From contig CAXTJM010000009.1 in the NCBI GenBank assembly GCA_964244585.1, forward strand, positions 89,660 to 153,659: 64,000 nt of DNA, given 5' to 3'. The position numbers were made by a program, and so were the translations under genes. How positions within the stretch are numbered: position 1 is the first letter of the stretch; the number at the start of each line of letters is the position of its first letter. The notes beneath the pieces were generated by a model. It was given only the letters and a program-made list of their open reading frames with translations, was not told the origin of the DNA and ran no database searches. Of the stretch, positions 31,869 to 40,777 are shown piece after piece. Source of the stretch: LMUY01 sp964244585 (GTDB taxonomy: Bacteria; Pseudomonadota; Alphaproteobacteria; Acetobacterales; Acetobacteraceae).

Positions 31869-33973
31869 CCCCCGCGGCGGACTGCGCCGTCCCCGCAGAG
31901 TCACCGATGGCCATGCCCGTGCAGGCCCTGCACGGGCCCGGGACGCCGCGGGCCGGACAAATGCCGAACGGCCCCCGCCTGATGGCGCTCCGGCGGCTGA
32001 TCGTCATCGTTCCAGCCGTGGCGATGACCGTGCAGGCGGCACGCGAGATGCTGCGGGTGTTGGATCCGGGCGGCCTCACGACGTTGATCGTCCTGCTCCT
32101 GGTGCTGTTCGTGGCGTTGTTCGCCTGGATCGCGCTGTCCTTCACCAGCTCGGTCGCCGGCTTCGTCTCCTGCCTGTGCCGCGGTGGCAGGCGCCTCGGC
32201 ATCGCGGCCTCCGGTCCGCTGCCGGAGCCGGGCGCGCGGACGGCGCTCCTGATGCCCACCTACAACGAACAGCCGTCCCGCGTGATGGCCGGCCTGGAGG
32301 CGATCCAGCTCTCCTTGGCGGCGACCGGGCAGGCGGGCGGGTTCGACGTGTTCATCCTCAGCGACACGACGGATGCGGATGTCTGGATCGCCGAGGAAGC
32401 TGCCTTCCTCGCGCTGCGTGAGCGCCTGGGCGCGGAGGCGCGCGTGTTCTACCGGCACCGGCCGCAGAACACCGAGCGGAAGGCCGGCAACATCGCCGAC
32501 TGGGTGCGGCGCTGGGGCGGAGCCTATCCTCAGTTCCTGATCCTGGATGCGGACAGCGTGATGACCGGGGATGCGCTGGTCCGGCTGGCCGCCGCCATGG
32601 CGCGGCATCCGGAGGTCGGATTGATCCAGACGCTGCCGACCATCGCCAACGGCGCCAGCTTGTTCGCCCGCATGCAGCAATTCGCCGGCCGGGTGTACGG
32701 CCCGGTCATCGCGCACGGCATTGCCTGGTGGCATGGCGGGGAGGGCAATTACTGGGGCCACAACGCCATGATCCGCACGGTCGCCTTCGCCGCGCAGGCC
32801 GGACTGCCGCTGCTGCGCGGCCGCAAACCGTTCGGCGGCCATATCCTGAGCCATGACTTCGTGGAAGCCGCACTCATGCGCCGCGGCGGTTGGGCGGTGC
32901 ACATGGTGCCCGGGCTGCCCGGCTCCTACGAGGAAAGCCCACCCTCGCTGCCCGACCTGGCGGTGCGGGACCGCCGCTGGTGCCAGGGCAATCTGCAGCA
33001 CATCGCCGTGCTGCCGACCCGGGGGCTGCACTGGGTCAGCCGGATGCACCTGCTGACGGGGATCGGCTCCTACATCACGGCGCCGATGTGGCTACTGTTC
33101 ATCCTGGTCGGGATCCTGATCTCGCTGCAATCGCGCTTCATCCGTCCGGATTACTTCCCGGACGGAAAATCGCTGTTCCCGACCTGGCCGATCATCGATC
33201 CGGAACGCGCCAAGCTGGTCTTCATCGGCACGATGGCGTTGCTCCTGGCGCCGAAGCTGCTCGCCTACATCGCCCTGGTGTTCGACGCGACGTTGCGGCG
33301 CGGTTGCGGCGGCGTGGTCCGGGCGATGCTGTCGCTGCTGCTGGAGACGGTGATCGCCGGGCTGCTGGCGCCGGTGACGATGCTGACGCAGTCGCTGGAC
33401 GTGTTCGCCATCCTGTTCGGCCGCGATTCTGGCTGGAACGCCCAGCGACGGGGCGACGGCAGCATCCCACTCGCCGACGTAATCCGCCTGTATGCCTGGC
33501 ACACCGCGTTCGGCCTCGGACTGGCCGTGGCCTCGTTCCTGGTCTCGCCCTATCTGCTGGCCTGGATGTCCCCGGTGGTGCTGGGGCAGGCGCTGGCCAT
33601 CCCCCTGGCGGTGCTCACCAGCAGTCCTGCCATCGGGCAGGGCCTGCGCCGACTTGGCTTGCTGCGCATCCCGGAGGAGGTCCGGCCGCCGGAGGTGCTG
33701 GCCATGGCCGTGGCGCGCGCCCGCGACCTCGACGATGGTCCCGTCCCGGACGGCATGCGTCGCCTGCACGGGGATCCCACGCTGCGCGCGGCGCATCTGG
33801 GCATGCTGCCGCCGACCCGGCGCCGCTCGGAAGACGCCGGCTTGGCCACCGGGCTGGCCAAGCTGGACGAGGCGGACACGGTGGAGGCCGCGGCGTCCCG
33901 CATGACACGCAGCGAGAAGGCCGCCGTCCTGGGCAGTGCCGCTGGGATGGAACGCCTGTGCAGCCTCCGGTGA
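31844..33973 (+). CDS. opgH: Osmoregulated periplasmic glucan glucosyltransferase (MdoH)
   Basis: 709 residues, a GT2 membrane enzyme. TM helices lie near residues 50-70 and 75-100. The catalytic domain has MPTYNEQP, the metal-binding LILDADSVM, SHDFVEAALMRRGGW and the acceptor-site motif DRRWCQGNLQH. C-terminal TM helices follow. It polymerises glucose from UDP-glucose into the periplasmic glucan backbone. It is shorter than the E. coli enzyme (about 850). GTG 31844 overlaps opgG; ATG 31907 is an alternative start. It converges on radA with 5 bases between stops. Confidence 0.93.
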   Translation: MAVPLDQLTPAADCAVPAESPMAMPVQALHGPGTPRAGQMPNGPRLMALRRLIVIVPAVAMTVQAAREMLRVLDPGGLTTLIVLLLVLFVALFAWIALSFTSSVAGFVSCLCRGGRRLGIAASGPLPEPGARTALLMPTYNEQPSRVMAGLEAIQLSLAATGQAGGFDVFILSDTTDADVWIAEEAAFLALRERLGAEARVFYRHRPQNTERKAGNIADWVRRWGGAYPQFLILDADSVMTGDALVRLAAAMARHPEVGLIQTLPTIANGASLFARMQQFAGRVYGPVIAHGIAWWHGGEGNYWGHNAMIRTVAFAAQAGLPLLRGRKPFGGHILSHDFVEAALMRRGGWAVHMVPGLPGSYEESPPSLPDLAVRDRRWCQGNLQHIAVLPTRGLHWVSRMHLLTGIGSYITAPMWLLFILVGILISLQSRFIRPDYFPDGKSLFPTWPIIDPERAKLVFIGTMALLLAPKLLAYIALVFDATLRRGCGGVVRAMLSLLLETVIAGLLAPVTMLTQSLDVFAILFGRDSGWNAQRRGDGSIPLADVIRLYAWHTAFGLGLAVASFLVSPYLLAWMSPVVLGQALAIPLAVLTSSPAIGQGLRRLGLLRIPEEVRPPEVLAMAVARARDLDDGPVPDGMRRLHGDPTLRAAHLGMLPPTRRRSEDAGLATGLAKLDEADTVEAAASRMTRSEKAAVLGSAAGMERLCSLR

Positions 33974-33978
33974 CGCCG

Positions 33979-35358
33979 CTAACGCTTGCCGGTGAACCCC
34001 GCCACCAGTTCCGCCAGGTGCCCCATCTCGTTCAGCCGCAGGCCCGGCAAGGGTGCCGGCTTGCGGCCGCCCTGTGCCAGCCGGCGGGGCAGGCAGGCCG
34101 CGGCGAAGCCGAGCTTCTGCGCCTCCTTCAACCGGGCGTCGGCCTGGGCGACCTGCCGGATCTCGCCCGATAACCCGACCTCGCCGAAATACACCGTCCC
34201 CGCATCCGTCGGCGTCTCCGTGGCGGCAGAGGCCAAGGCCGCCGCCACCGCCAGGTCGGCAGCCGGTTCCAGCACGCGGAGCCCCCCCGCCACGTTGAGG
34301 TAAACGTCGTGGGCGGACAGGCGCAGCCCGGCGCGACTGTCCAGCACCGCCAGCATCATCGCCAGGCGGCCGCCATCCCAGCCGATCACCGCGCGCCGGG
34401 GCGAGCCGCCGGCATTGGGGGAGAGCAGCGCCTGCACCTCCACCAGCACGGGCCGGGTTCCCTCCAATCCGGCGAAGACCGCCGAGCCCGCTATGTTGCC
34501 GCGGCGCTCCGCCAGGAACAGGGCGGACGGGTTCGGCACCTCCGCCAGCCCGGACTCCGTCATGGCGAACACGCCGATCTCGTCCGTCGCGCCGAAGCGG
34601 TTCTTCACGCCCCGCAGGATGCGGAACTGGTGGCCGCGGTCGCCCTCGAAATACAGCACCGCATCCACCATGTGCTCCAGCACGCGCGGCCCCGCCAGTG
34701 CCCCGTCCTTGGTGACGTGGCCCACCAGCACCAGCGCGAAGCCGCGTGATTTCGCCAGCCGGATCAGTTCGAACGAGCAGGCCCGCACCTGGCTGACGGT
34801 CCCGGGCGCCGAGTCGATGCTGTCCATCCACATGGTCTGGATGGAATCGATCACTACCAGCGCCGCGTCGGCGGCACCTTCCAACGCAGCCCCGATGTCG
34901 CGCACGTTGATGGTCGCCGCCAGGTCGAGCTTCGCGTCCGCCAAGCCCAGCCGTCGGGCACGCAGCCGGATCTGGTCGATCGATTCTTCGCCAGTAATGT
35001 ACAGCACGCGCCGGCCGCCCCGGGCGAGCGAGGCCGCCGCCTGCAGGAGCAGGGTTGACTTGCCGATGCCGGGATCGCCGCCCACCAGCACGGCCGAGGC
35101 CTGGACCAGCCCGCCGCCCAGCACGCGATCCAACTCCGCGATGCCCGTCTGCGCGCGGGGCGGTGGCTCGGTCGTGCCCTGCAGCCCGACGAAGTTCAGC
35201 CGCGCTGCCTTGCCGCCCGGCTTCAGCGCGCCAGGGCCGGCTTCGACCGGCTCCTCGACGATCGTGTTCCACTCGCCGCAGGCATCGCAGCGGCCGGCCC
35301 ATTTGGCGGTGACCGCGCCGCAGGATTGGCACACGTATCGATGGGTGGGCTTGGCCAT
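33979..35358 (-). CDS. radA: DNA repair protein RadA (Sms)
   Basis: 459 residues. An N-terminal Cys4 zinc finger (CQSCG...CDACGEWN) is followed by Walker A GGDPGIGKSTLLLQ, Walker B LVVIDSIQTMW, the RadA-specific VKNRFGATDE motif, and a C-terminal Lon-like domain. RadA is a RecA-related branch-migration helicase in recombination. ATG 35358 is chosen because the zinc finger begins at residue 9; the longer frame to 35550 is rejected. It is downstream of mlaEF with 148 non-coding bases that contain a hairpin. Confidence 0.95.
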   Translation of the reverse strand: MAKPTHRYVCQSCGAVTAKWAGRCDACGEWNTIVEEPVEAGPGALKPGGKAARLNFVGLQGTTEPPPRAQTGIAELDRVLGGGLVQASAVLVGGDPGIGKSTLLLQAAASLARGGRRVLYITGEESIDQIRLRARRLGLADAKLDLAATINVRDIGAALEGAADAALVVIDSIQTMWMDSIDSAPGTVSQVRACSFELIRLAKSRGFALVLVGHVTKDGALAGPRVLEHMVDAVLYFEGDRGHQFRILRGVKNRFGATDEIGVFAMTESGLAEVPNPSALFLAERRGNIAGSAVFAGLEGTRPVLVEVQALLSPNAGGSPRRAVIGWDGGRLAMMLAVLDSRAGLRLSAHDVYLNVAGGLRVLEPAADLAVAAALASAATETPTDAGTVYFGEVGLSGEIRQVAQADARLKEAQKLGFAAACLPRRLAQGGRKPAPLPGLRLNEMGHLAELVAGFTGKR

Positions 35359-35394
35359 CCAGCCTGCATCCCCTGGGACGGCACGCCGGTCAAG

Positions 35395-35413
35395 CAGCCG
35401 CGCGGCGCGGCTG
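35395..35413 (-). other. Hairpin in the mlaF-radA gap
   Basis: CAGCCGCG-CGG-CGCGGCTG is a perfect 8-base stem with a 3-base loop in the 148-base gap between the mlaF stop and the radA start. It has no U-run. It may attenuate read-through into radA or stabilise the mlaF 3' end. A palindrome GTAGGCCGGCCTAC (35497-35510) also overlaps the mlaF stop codon. Confidence 0.4.
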
Positions 35414-35506
35414 GGCGCTTTCCGGCGGGTGGATCGGAGGCGCAGTGGATGGCTGCCGCCCGGCCGGACCGCCCCTTGGAGACGCTGCGTCAACCGGTAG
35501 GCCGGC

Positions 35507-36301
35507 CTACTTGCGCAGCTCCATCTGGATCGGCCCCTCGCGGCGGCCATGGGTGAACTGGTCCACCACCGGGTTGCCGCTTTCCAGCAGCTCGTGCGCC
35601 GGACCTTCCCACACGATCCGGCCGCGGTGGAGCATCGCGGCCCGGTCGCCGATGCGCACGGCAGAGGCCATGTCGTGGGTGATCGCCACCGCGGTGGAAC
35701 CGAGGCGTTTGACGCAATCGACGATCAGCCCGTCGATCACCGCGCCCATGATGGGATCCAACCCGGTGGTGGGTTCGTCGAAGAACAGGATGCTCGGCTG
35801 CGCCGCGATGGCGCGGGCCAGGCCGACGCGCTTCTGCATGCCGCCGGACAGTTCCGACGGGGAAAGATCGCCGACGCTGGGGGCGAGGCCCACTTGCGCC
35901 AGCACCTCCCCGGCCTTGGCGTGGGCGGCGCCGCGGCCCATCCGGTGCTGGGCCAGCAGGCCGAATGCCACGTTCTCCCACACGGGCAGGCTGTCGAACA
36001 GCGCCCCGGCCTGGAACAGCATGCCGATCTGGCGGTTGAGCGCCTCCCGGTCCCGCCGCCCCATGCGCAGGATGTCGCGGCCATCGATCTCGATGCTGCC
36101 CTCATCCGGCTCGACCAGGCCGAGGATGGACCGCAGCAGCACGGACTTGCCGGTGCCGGAGCCGCCGATCACCACCATGGAGGTGCCGGGCATCACGTCC
36201 AGATCGACGCCGTCCAGCACCTGCTTGTCGCCGAACCGCTTGCGCAGCCCGCGGATGCGGATCTTCGGGACCGGCCCGGCGCGCCCCGCCTCAGTGGGCA
36301 A
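35507..36301 (-). CDS. mlaF: ABC transporter ATP-binding protein, MlaF-like
   Basis: 264 residues: Walker A IGGSGTGKSVLL, Q-loop MLFQAGALFDSLPVWENVAF, signature LSGGMQKRVGLARA, and Walker B ILFFDEPTTGLDPIMG. The GALFDSL and GMQKRV motifs are typical of the MlaF/Ttg2A group that moves phospholipids between membranes. The start is TTG 36301, overlapping mlaE by 11 bases. No MlaD substrate-binding gene follows, so that partner must be encoded elsewhere. Confidence 0.88.
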   Translation of the reverse strand: MPTEAGRAGPVPKIRIRGLRKRFGDKQVLDGVDLDVMPGTSMVVIGGSGTGKSVLLRSILGLVEPDEGSIEIDGRDILRMGRRDREALNRQIGMLFQAGALFDSLPVWENVAFGLLAQHRMGRGAAHAKAGEVLAQVGLAPSVGDLSPSELSGGMQKRVGLARAIAAQPSILFFDEPTTGLDPIMGAVIDGLIVDCVKRLGSTAVAITHDMASAVRIGDRAAMLHRGRIVWEGPAHELLESGNPVVDQFTHGRREGPIQMELRK

Positions 36302-37073
36302 AGAACAGTTCCGTCATCATGTAGTCGCCGGCCAGGATCAGGATGGAGGCCACCACGACGGCGGACGTGGTCGCGGCCCCGACACCCTCGGCGCCGCCCC
36401 GGCTATTGTAGCCGTGGTAGCAGCCCATCAGCGCGATGAGGAAGCCGAACACGGCGGCCTTGGCCAGCCCGCTGACCACGTCGCCGGTGGTCATGAAGCT
36501 GAACGTGTTGTTGAGGTAGCCGACCGGGTTGAGCCCGATCTTCACCGTGGCGACCAGGTATCCGCCCGCCACGCCCAATATGTCGGCCACCACCACGAGC
36601 AGCGGCAGGGCGAGCGTGCCGGCCAGCAAGCGGGGCGCCACCAGGTACTTCATCGGGTTGGTGGACAGCGTGCCCAACGCGTCGATCTGGTCGGTCACCC
36701 GCATGGTGCCGATTTCCGCCGCCATCGCCGCGCCCACCCGCCCGGCCACCATCAGCCCGGCGAGCACGGGGCCGAGCTCGCGCACCACGGACAGCACCAC
36801 GATGGATGCCACGGCGCTTTCCGCGTTGAAGCGGGAGAAGCCGGTGAAGGATTGCAGCGCGATCACCATGCCGGAGAACACCGCCGTCAGCGCCACGACC
36901 GGCAGGCTGAAATAGGCGAACTCGACGAAGGCGCGGCCGAACATGCGGCCATACAGCGGCGGACGCAGCAGGTGGGACACACCCTCCATCGCGAACACCG
37001 CCACCGCCCCGGTCGTGCGGCAGACGCCGAGCGCGCCCCGGCCGAGCGCCGCCAGCCAGTCGAGCAGGATCAT
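36291..37073 (-). CDS. mlaE: ABC transporter permease, MlaE family
   Basis: 260 residues with five to six hydrophobic segments and the MlaE pattern: FAYFSLPVVALTAVFSGMVI, then VRELGPVLAGLMVAGRVGAA, then MAAEIGTMRVTDQIDALGTL, then NPMKYLVAPRLLAGTLALPL. It forms the inner-membrane channel of a phospholipid (Mla-type) transporter with MlaF. ATG 37073 overlaps the alr stop as ATGA. The frame upstream to 37184 lies in alr and is rejected. Confidence 0.92.
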   Translation of the reverse strand: MILLDWLAALGRGALGVCRTTGAVAVFAMEGVSHLLRPPLYGRMFGRAFVEFAYFSLPVVALTAVFSGMVIALQSFTGFSRFNAESAVASIVVLSVVRELGPVLAGLMVAGRVGAAMAAEIGTMRVTDQIDALGTLSTNPMKYLVAPRLLAGTLALPLLVVVADILGVAGGYLVATVKIGLNPVGYLNNTFSFMTTGDVVSGLAKAAVFGFLIALMGCYHGYNSRGGAEGVGAATTSAVVVASILILAGDYMMTELFFAH

Positions 37074-38158
37074 CGATAGACGCGCGGGTAGCGGCGGCCG
37101 AGGGAGGTGAGGATTTCGTAGCCGTTGGTCCCGGCATCGTCTGCCAGCGCATCCACCCCGCCGGGTCCGATCAGGTCCAGCCAATCGCCCGTTGCCGGAG
37201 CCGGGATGTCGGTGACGTCGAAGGTCGAAAGGTCCATGGATACGCGACCTACCAGCGGCACGGGCTGGTCGTCAAAATAGGCTCTGGCCCGATTGCTGAG
37301 CGAGCGCAGGAACCCGTCCGCATAACCGGCTGAAACGGTGGCAATGCGACTGGGTCGGGATGCGGTCCACTGGCCGTTATAGCCGACGCTGCCACCGGGC
37401 GGGACGTCGCGGATTTGCAGGATCCGGGCACGCAGCCGGATGATGCGGCGTTGCGGGTTCGGACGGCCCGGCGTTGGGTTCACGCCGTACAACGCCGCGC
37501 CGGGCCGGGCCAGGTCGGATGCGTAGCCAGGCCCGAGGAACAGCCCAGACGAGTTGGCGAGCGATCGCGGGGCAGGGGGCAGCCGTCGGCAGGCGGCGGC
37601 GAATAGCTGCCGCTGGCGCTCGTTGAGCGGATCGTCCGGACATTCGGCGGAGGCCAGGTGGGTCATGACGTAACGCAGCGTCAGACCGTCGAGCCGTGTG
37701 TGGTCGGACGCCAGCACATCCAGCTCGCGACGGTCGAAGCCAAGCCGGTTCATCCCCGTGTCGACGTGGATGATGGCGGGAAGCGGAGATCCGGCGACAC
37801 GGGCCTGTGCCGTCCAGCGGTCCACCTCGTCCAGCGTGCCCAGCACGGGGGTGAGGTCGTTGGCGGCGAACGCGCCCTCCAGTCCGGGCCACAACCCGTT
37901 CAGCACGGCCAGCATCGCGCCGGGCACCAGGTCGCGGATCGCCATCGCCTCGGAGGGGTGCGCGGTGAAGAAGTGCCGGCAACCGGCAGCGTGGAGCGAC
38001 GGCACGACGGCACGGGCGCCCAGCCCGTAGGCGTCCGCCTTGACCACCGCGGCAGTCGGGCCGGGACCGAGGGACAGGTAATTGGCGACGATGGCCGACC
38101 GGTCAATTTCCAGAAGCGTAGGCCAGGCTGTCGCCCCGGGGGTGGGATCGGAGGCCAA
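37070..38158 (-). CDS. alr: Alanine racemase, PLP-dependent
   Basis: 362 residues. It supplies D-alanine for peptidoglycan. The PLP Lys is in AAVVKADAYGLGA near the N-terminus; downstream are HVDTGMNRLGF, SSGLFLG, GAALYGVNP, the second-site Tyr region SVGYNGQW, SAGYADGF and GRVSMDLSTFDVT. No ATG fits; I chose TTG 38158 (SD not obvious), which begins 9 bases after the upstream reductase stop. It is coupled to mlaE by ATGA. Confidence 0.92.
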   Translation of the reverse strand: MASDPTPGATAWPTLLEIDRSAIVANYLSLGPGPTAAVVKADAYGLGARAVVPSLHAAGCRHFFTAHPSEAMAIRDLVPGAMLAVLNGLWPGLEGAFAANDLTPVLGTLDEVDRWTAQARVAGSPLPAIIHVDTGMNRLGFDRRELDVLASDHTRLDGLTLRYVMTHLASAECPDDPLNERQRQLFAAACRRLPPAPRSLANSSGLFLGPGYASDLARPGAALYGVNPTPGRPNPQRRIIRLRARILQIRDVPPGGSVGYNGQWTASRPSRIATVSAGYADGFLRSLSNRARAYFDDQPVPLVGRVSMDLSTFDVTDIPAPATGDWLDLIGPGGVDALADDAGTNGYEILTSLGRRYPRVYR

Positions 38159-38166
38159 AACCGAGC

Positions 38167-39165
38167 CTAGGTCAGCTTCACCAACTGCTTGCCGAAATTG
38201 CGGCCTTTCAGCAGTCCCATGAACGCCTCCGGCGCGCTCGCCAACCCTTGCGCCACGCTCTCGCGGAACTTCAACTGCCCGGACGCCACCAGGCCGCCCA
38301 GTTCCTCGAGCGCCGCCGGCCACTCATCCAGATGCTCCGACACGATGAAGCCTTCCAGCCTCAGGCGGGAAACCAGGATCAGCCGGGGAGTGGCCATCGT
38401 CATCGGCTGGCCATCATAGCCGGAAATCGCGCCGCAGATGGCGATGCGCCCGAACGGGTTCATCTGCGCCATCACGGCATCCAGCACCGTGCCGCCGACA
38501 TTGTCGAAATAGCCGTCGATGCCGTCCGGCGCCGCCGCCTTCAACCCGGCGTCCAACGCACCCGCCTTGTAGTCGAGGCACGCGTCGAACCCGAGTTCCT
38601 CCACCACGTAGCCGCACTTGTCGGGCCCGCCGGCGATGCCCACCACGCGGCAGCCGTGCCGCTTCGCCAGTTGGCCCACCACGGAGCCGACCGCGCCGCT
38701 GGCGGCACTCACCGCCACCGTCTCGCCGGCCTTGGGGGCACAGATGCGGTTCAAGCCGTACCAGGCCGTGACGCCAGGCATGCCCACCGAGCCGAGATAG
38801 GCGGAAAGCGGGACCTGCGTGTCGTCCACCTTCTGCATCCCGGCACCGTCCGAGGTACCGTACTCCTGCCAGCCGAACCCGGCCACCACCTTGTCGCCCG
38901 GCTGCCAGCCCGCGTTGCGCGACTCCACGACTTCGCCGACCGTGCCGCCCAGCATCACCGCATCCAGCGCCTGCGCCGCCGTATAGGATTTGGTGTCGTT
39001 CATGCGGCCCCGCATGTAGGGGTCCAACGACAGAAAGTGGTTGCGTACCCGCACCTGGCCATCTTCCAACGGCACCAGCGGCGTCTCCACCAGGCGGAAA
39101 TTCGCGGCACTCACCGCGCCCTCGGGGCGGCTGGCGAGGAGGATCTGATGGTTTATCTCGGACAT
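38167..39165 (-). CDS. NADP-dependent medium-chain reductase (CurA / 2-alkenal reductase-like)
   Basis: 332 residues: LSLDPYMRGRM and MLGGTVGEVVES near the N-terminus, and the cofactor-binding motif SAASGAVGSVVGQLAKRHGC. No zinc ligands of the classical ADH type are seen. Members reduce alpha,beta-unsaturated ketones or aldehydes with NADPH. It sits between dnaB and alr, a place usually free of extra genes in the alphaproteobacterial cluster, and probably shares the transcript. Confidence 0.9.
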   Translation of the reverse strand: MSEINHQILLASRPEGAVSAANFRLVETPLVPLEDGQVRVRNHFLSLDPYMRGRMNDTKSYTAAQALDAVMLGGTVGEVVESRNAGWQPGDKVVAGFGWQEYGTSDGAGMQKVDDTQVPLSAYLGSVGMPGVTAWYGLNRICAPKAGETVAVSAASGAVGSVVGQLAKRHGCRVVGIAGGPDKCGYVVEELGFDACLDYKAGALDAGLKAAAPDGIDGYFDNVGGTVLDAVMAQMNPFGRIAICGAISGYDGQPMTMATPRLILVSRLRLEGFIVSEHLDEWPAALEELGGLVASGQLKFRESVAQGLASAPEAFMGLLKGRNFGKQLVKLT

Positions 39166-39202
39166 AGCAGCAGCCCCTTCATGCAGGACGATCCTAGCCG
39201 GA

Positions 39203-40696
39203 TCACGGCTCGCCGTGCACCAGGTCCAAATCGGCGAACCGGGTGAACTCGCCCTCGAACAACAGGTCGATCTTGCCGGTCGGGCCGTGGCGCTGCTTTT
39301 CGATCAGCAATTCGGCGCGGTTGTGCACCCGTTCCATGTCCTGCTGCCATTTGTCCATAGCCGCGTTGAACTTCTCATCCGAGTCGAACTGCGCCTGCTT
39401 CGGCCCGCGTTGCTGCAGGTAGTATTCATCCCGGTAGATGAAGATCACGCTGTCCGCATCCTGCTCGATCGTGCCCGACTCGCGCAGGTCCGAGAGCTGC
39501 GGCCGCTTGTCCTCACGCTGTTCCACGGCGCGGGAAAGCTGGGACAGGGCGATCACCGGCACTGCCATCTCCTTCGCGATCGCCTTCAAACCCTGGGTGA
39601 ACTGGCTGATTTCCAAGACCCTGCTTTCCGGCCGCGTCCCGGCCGAGGGGCGCATGAGCTGGAGGTAATCCACGATCACCAGGCTCAGCCCGCTCACCCG
39701 CTTCAGCCGCCGGCAGCGCGTGCGCAGCGCAGCAATGGAAATACCCGGCGTCTCGTCGATATGCAGCGGCAGGCCGGCGACTTCGCGGCTGACCTGGACG
39801 AAACGGTCGAAGTCGCGCTGCCCGATATCGCCGCGGCGGATCTTGTCGCCGGACACCCGCGCCTCCTCCGCCAGCAGGCGAAGGGCGATCTGTTCCGCGC
39901 TCATTTCCAAGGTAAAGAACGCCACGCTGCCCTTCGGTACGTCGTCGCCGCTGCCGGCCGCCTTGGCGCCCGCCAGGAGCGACCGGGCGGCGCCGAACGC
40001 GATCTTCGTGGCAAGCGCGCTCTTGCCCATGCCGGGCCGGCCGGCCAGTACCATCAGGTCGGACGGGTGCAGGCCACCCAGCTTCTTGTCCAAGTCACGC
40101 AGCCCGGTCGCCAGGCCGGAGACGTGGCCCGGCATGTGGAACGCCCGCTCCGCGCCCTGGATCGCCATCGTCAGCGCCTGTTCGAAGACGATGAAGCCGC
40201 CGCTCGCGGCGCCCTTGTCGGCGATGTCGAACAGCTTCTGCTCGGCCGCCTCGACCTGGGTCTTGCCGTCCATCTCCGGATCGGCGCCGAACGCGTTGTT
40301 CACCACCTCCTCGCCCACGTCGATCAACTGGCGGCGCAGCCAGGCATCGTGGATCGCGCGGCCGTATTCGCCGGCATTGATGATGCCCACCATGGCGGTG
40401 AGCAGCTGGGTCAGATAGGCCGTGCCGCCCACCTCATCCAGCACCCCGTTATGCTCGAACTCGGCCCGCAGCGTGATCGCGTCCGCCAATTGGCCGTTAT
40501 TCACGCGGCGATGGATCGCGGTGAAAATCCGCCCGTGGATCGGGTCCGCGAAATGTTCGGGGGCCAGGAACTCCGCCACGCGCTCATAGGCGCGATTATT
40601 GGCGAGCAGAGCACCCAGCAGCGCCTGTTCGGCTTGCAGGTTGGAGGGCGGGAGGCGCTGGGACAGGCCGAGCAGGGGAGGATCGATAATGGTCAT
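39203..40696 (-). CDS. dnaB: Replicative DNA helicase DnaB
   Basis: 497 residues. The N-terminal helical domain (PPSNLQAEQALLGALLANN) is followed by a RecA-like domain with Walker A LAGRPGMGKSALATKIA, Walker B LSLVIVDYLQLM, LSQLSRAVEQREDKRP and the arginine-finger region SGTIEQDADSVIFIYRDEYY. It is a hexameric 5'-3' helicase unwinding DNA at the replication fork. No intein is present. Its place downstream of rplI (with cfa between) is part of the conserved cluster. Confidence 0.97.
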   Translation of the reverse strand: MTIIDPPLLGLSQRLPPSNLQAEQALLGALLANNRAYERVAEFLAPEHFADPIHGRIFTAIHRRVNNGQLADAITLRAEFEHNGVLDEVGGTAYLTQLLTAMVGIINAGEYGRAIHDAWLRRQLIDVGEEVVNNAFGADPEMDGKTQVEAAEQKLFDIADKGAASGGFIVFEQALTMAIQGAERAFHMPGHVSGLATGLRDLDKKLGGLHPSDLMVLAGRPGMGKSALATKIAFGAARSLLAGAKAAGSGDDVPKGSVAFFTLEMSAEQIALRLLAEEARVSGDKIRRGDIGQRDFDRFVQVSREVAGLPLHIDETPGISIAALRTRCRRLKRVSGLSLVIVDYLQLMRPSAGTRPESRVLEISQFTQGLKAIAKEMAVPVIALSQLSRAVEQREDKRPQLSDLRESGTIEQDADSVIFIYRDEYYLQQRGPKQAQFDSDEKFNAAMDKWQQDMERVHNRAELLIEKQRHGPTGKIDLLFEGEFTRFADLDLVHGEP

Positions 40697-40777
40697 CAGG
40701 CAGGGACCATAGCCCAGTCACATCAGCGCAGCACGTCCGCTGCCTGTGGATAGCTGTGGAACAGGGGGATGGTTCGG

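Noticed and set aside
33092..35332. A 746-codon minus-strand frame spanning opgH and radA
   Set aside because: It runs over two genes on different strands and carries no motif; RadA is read in another frame.
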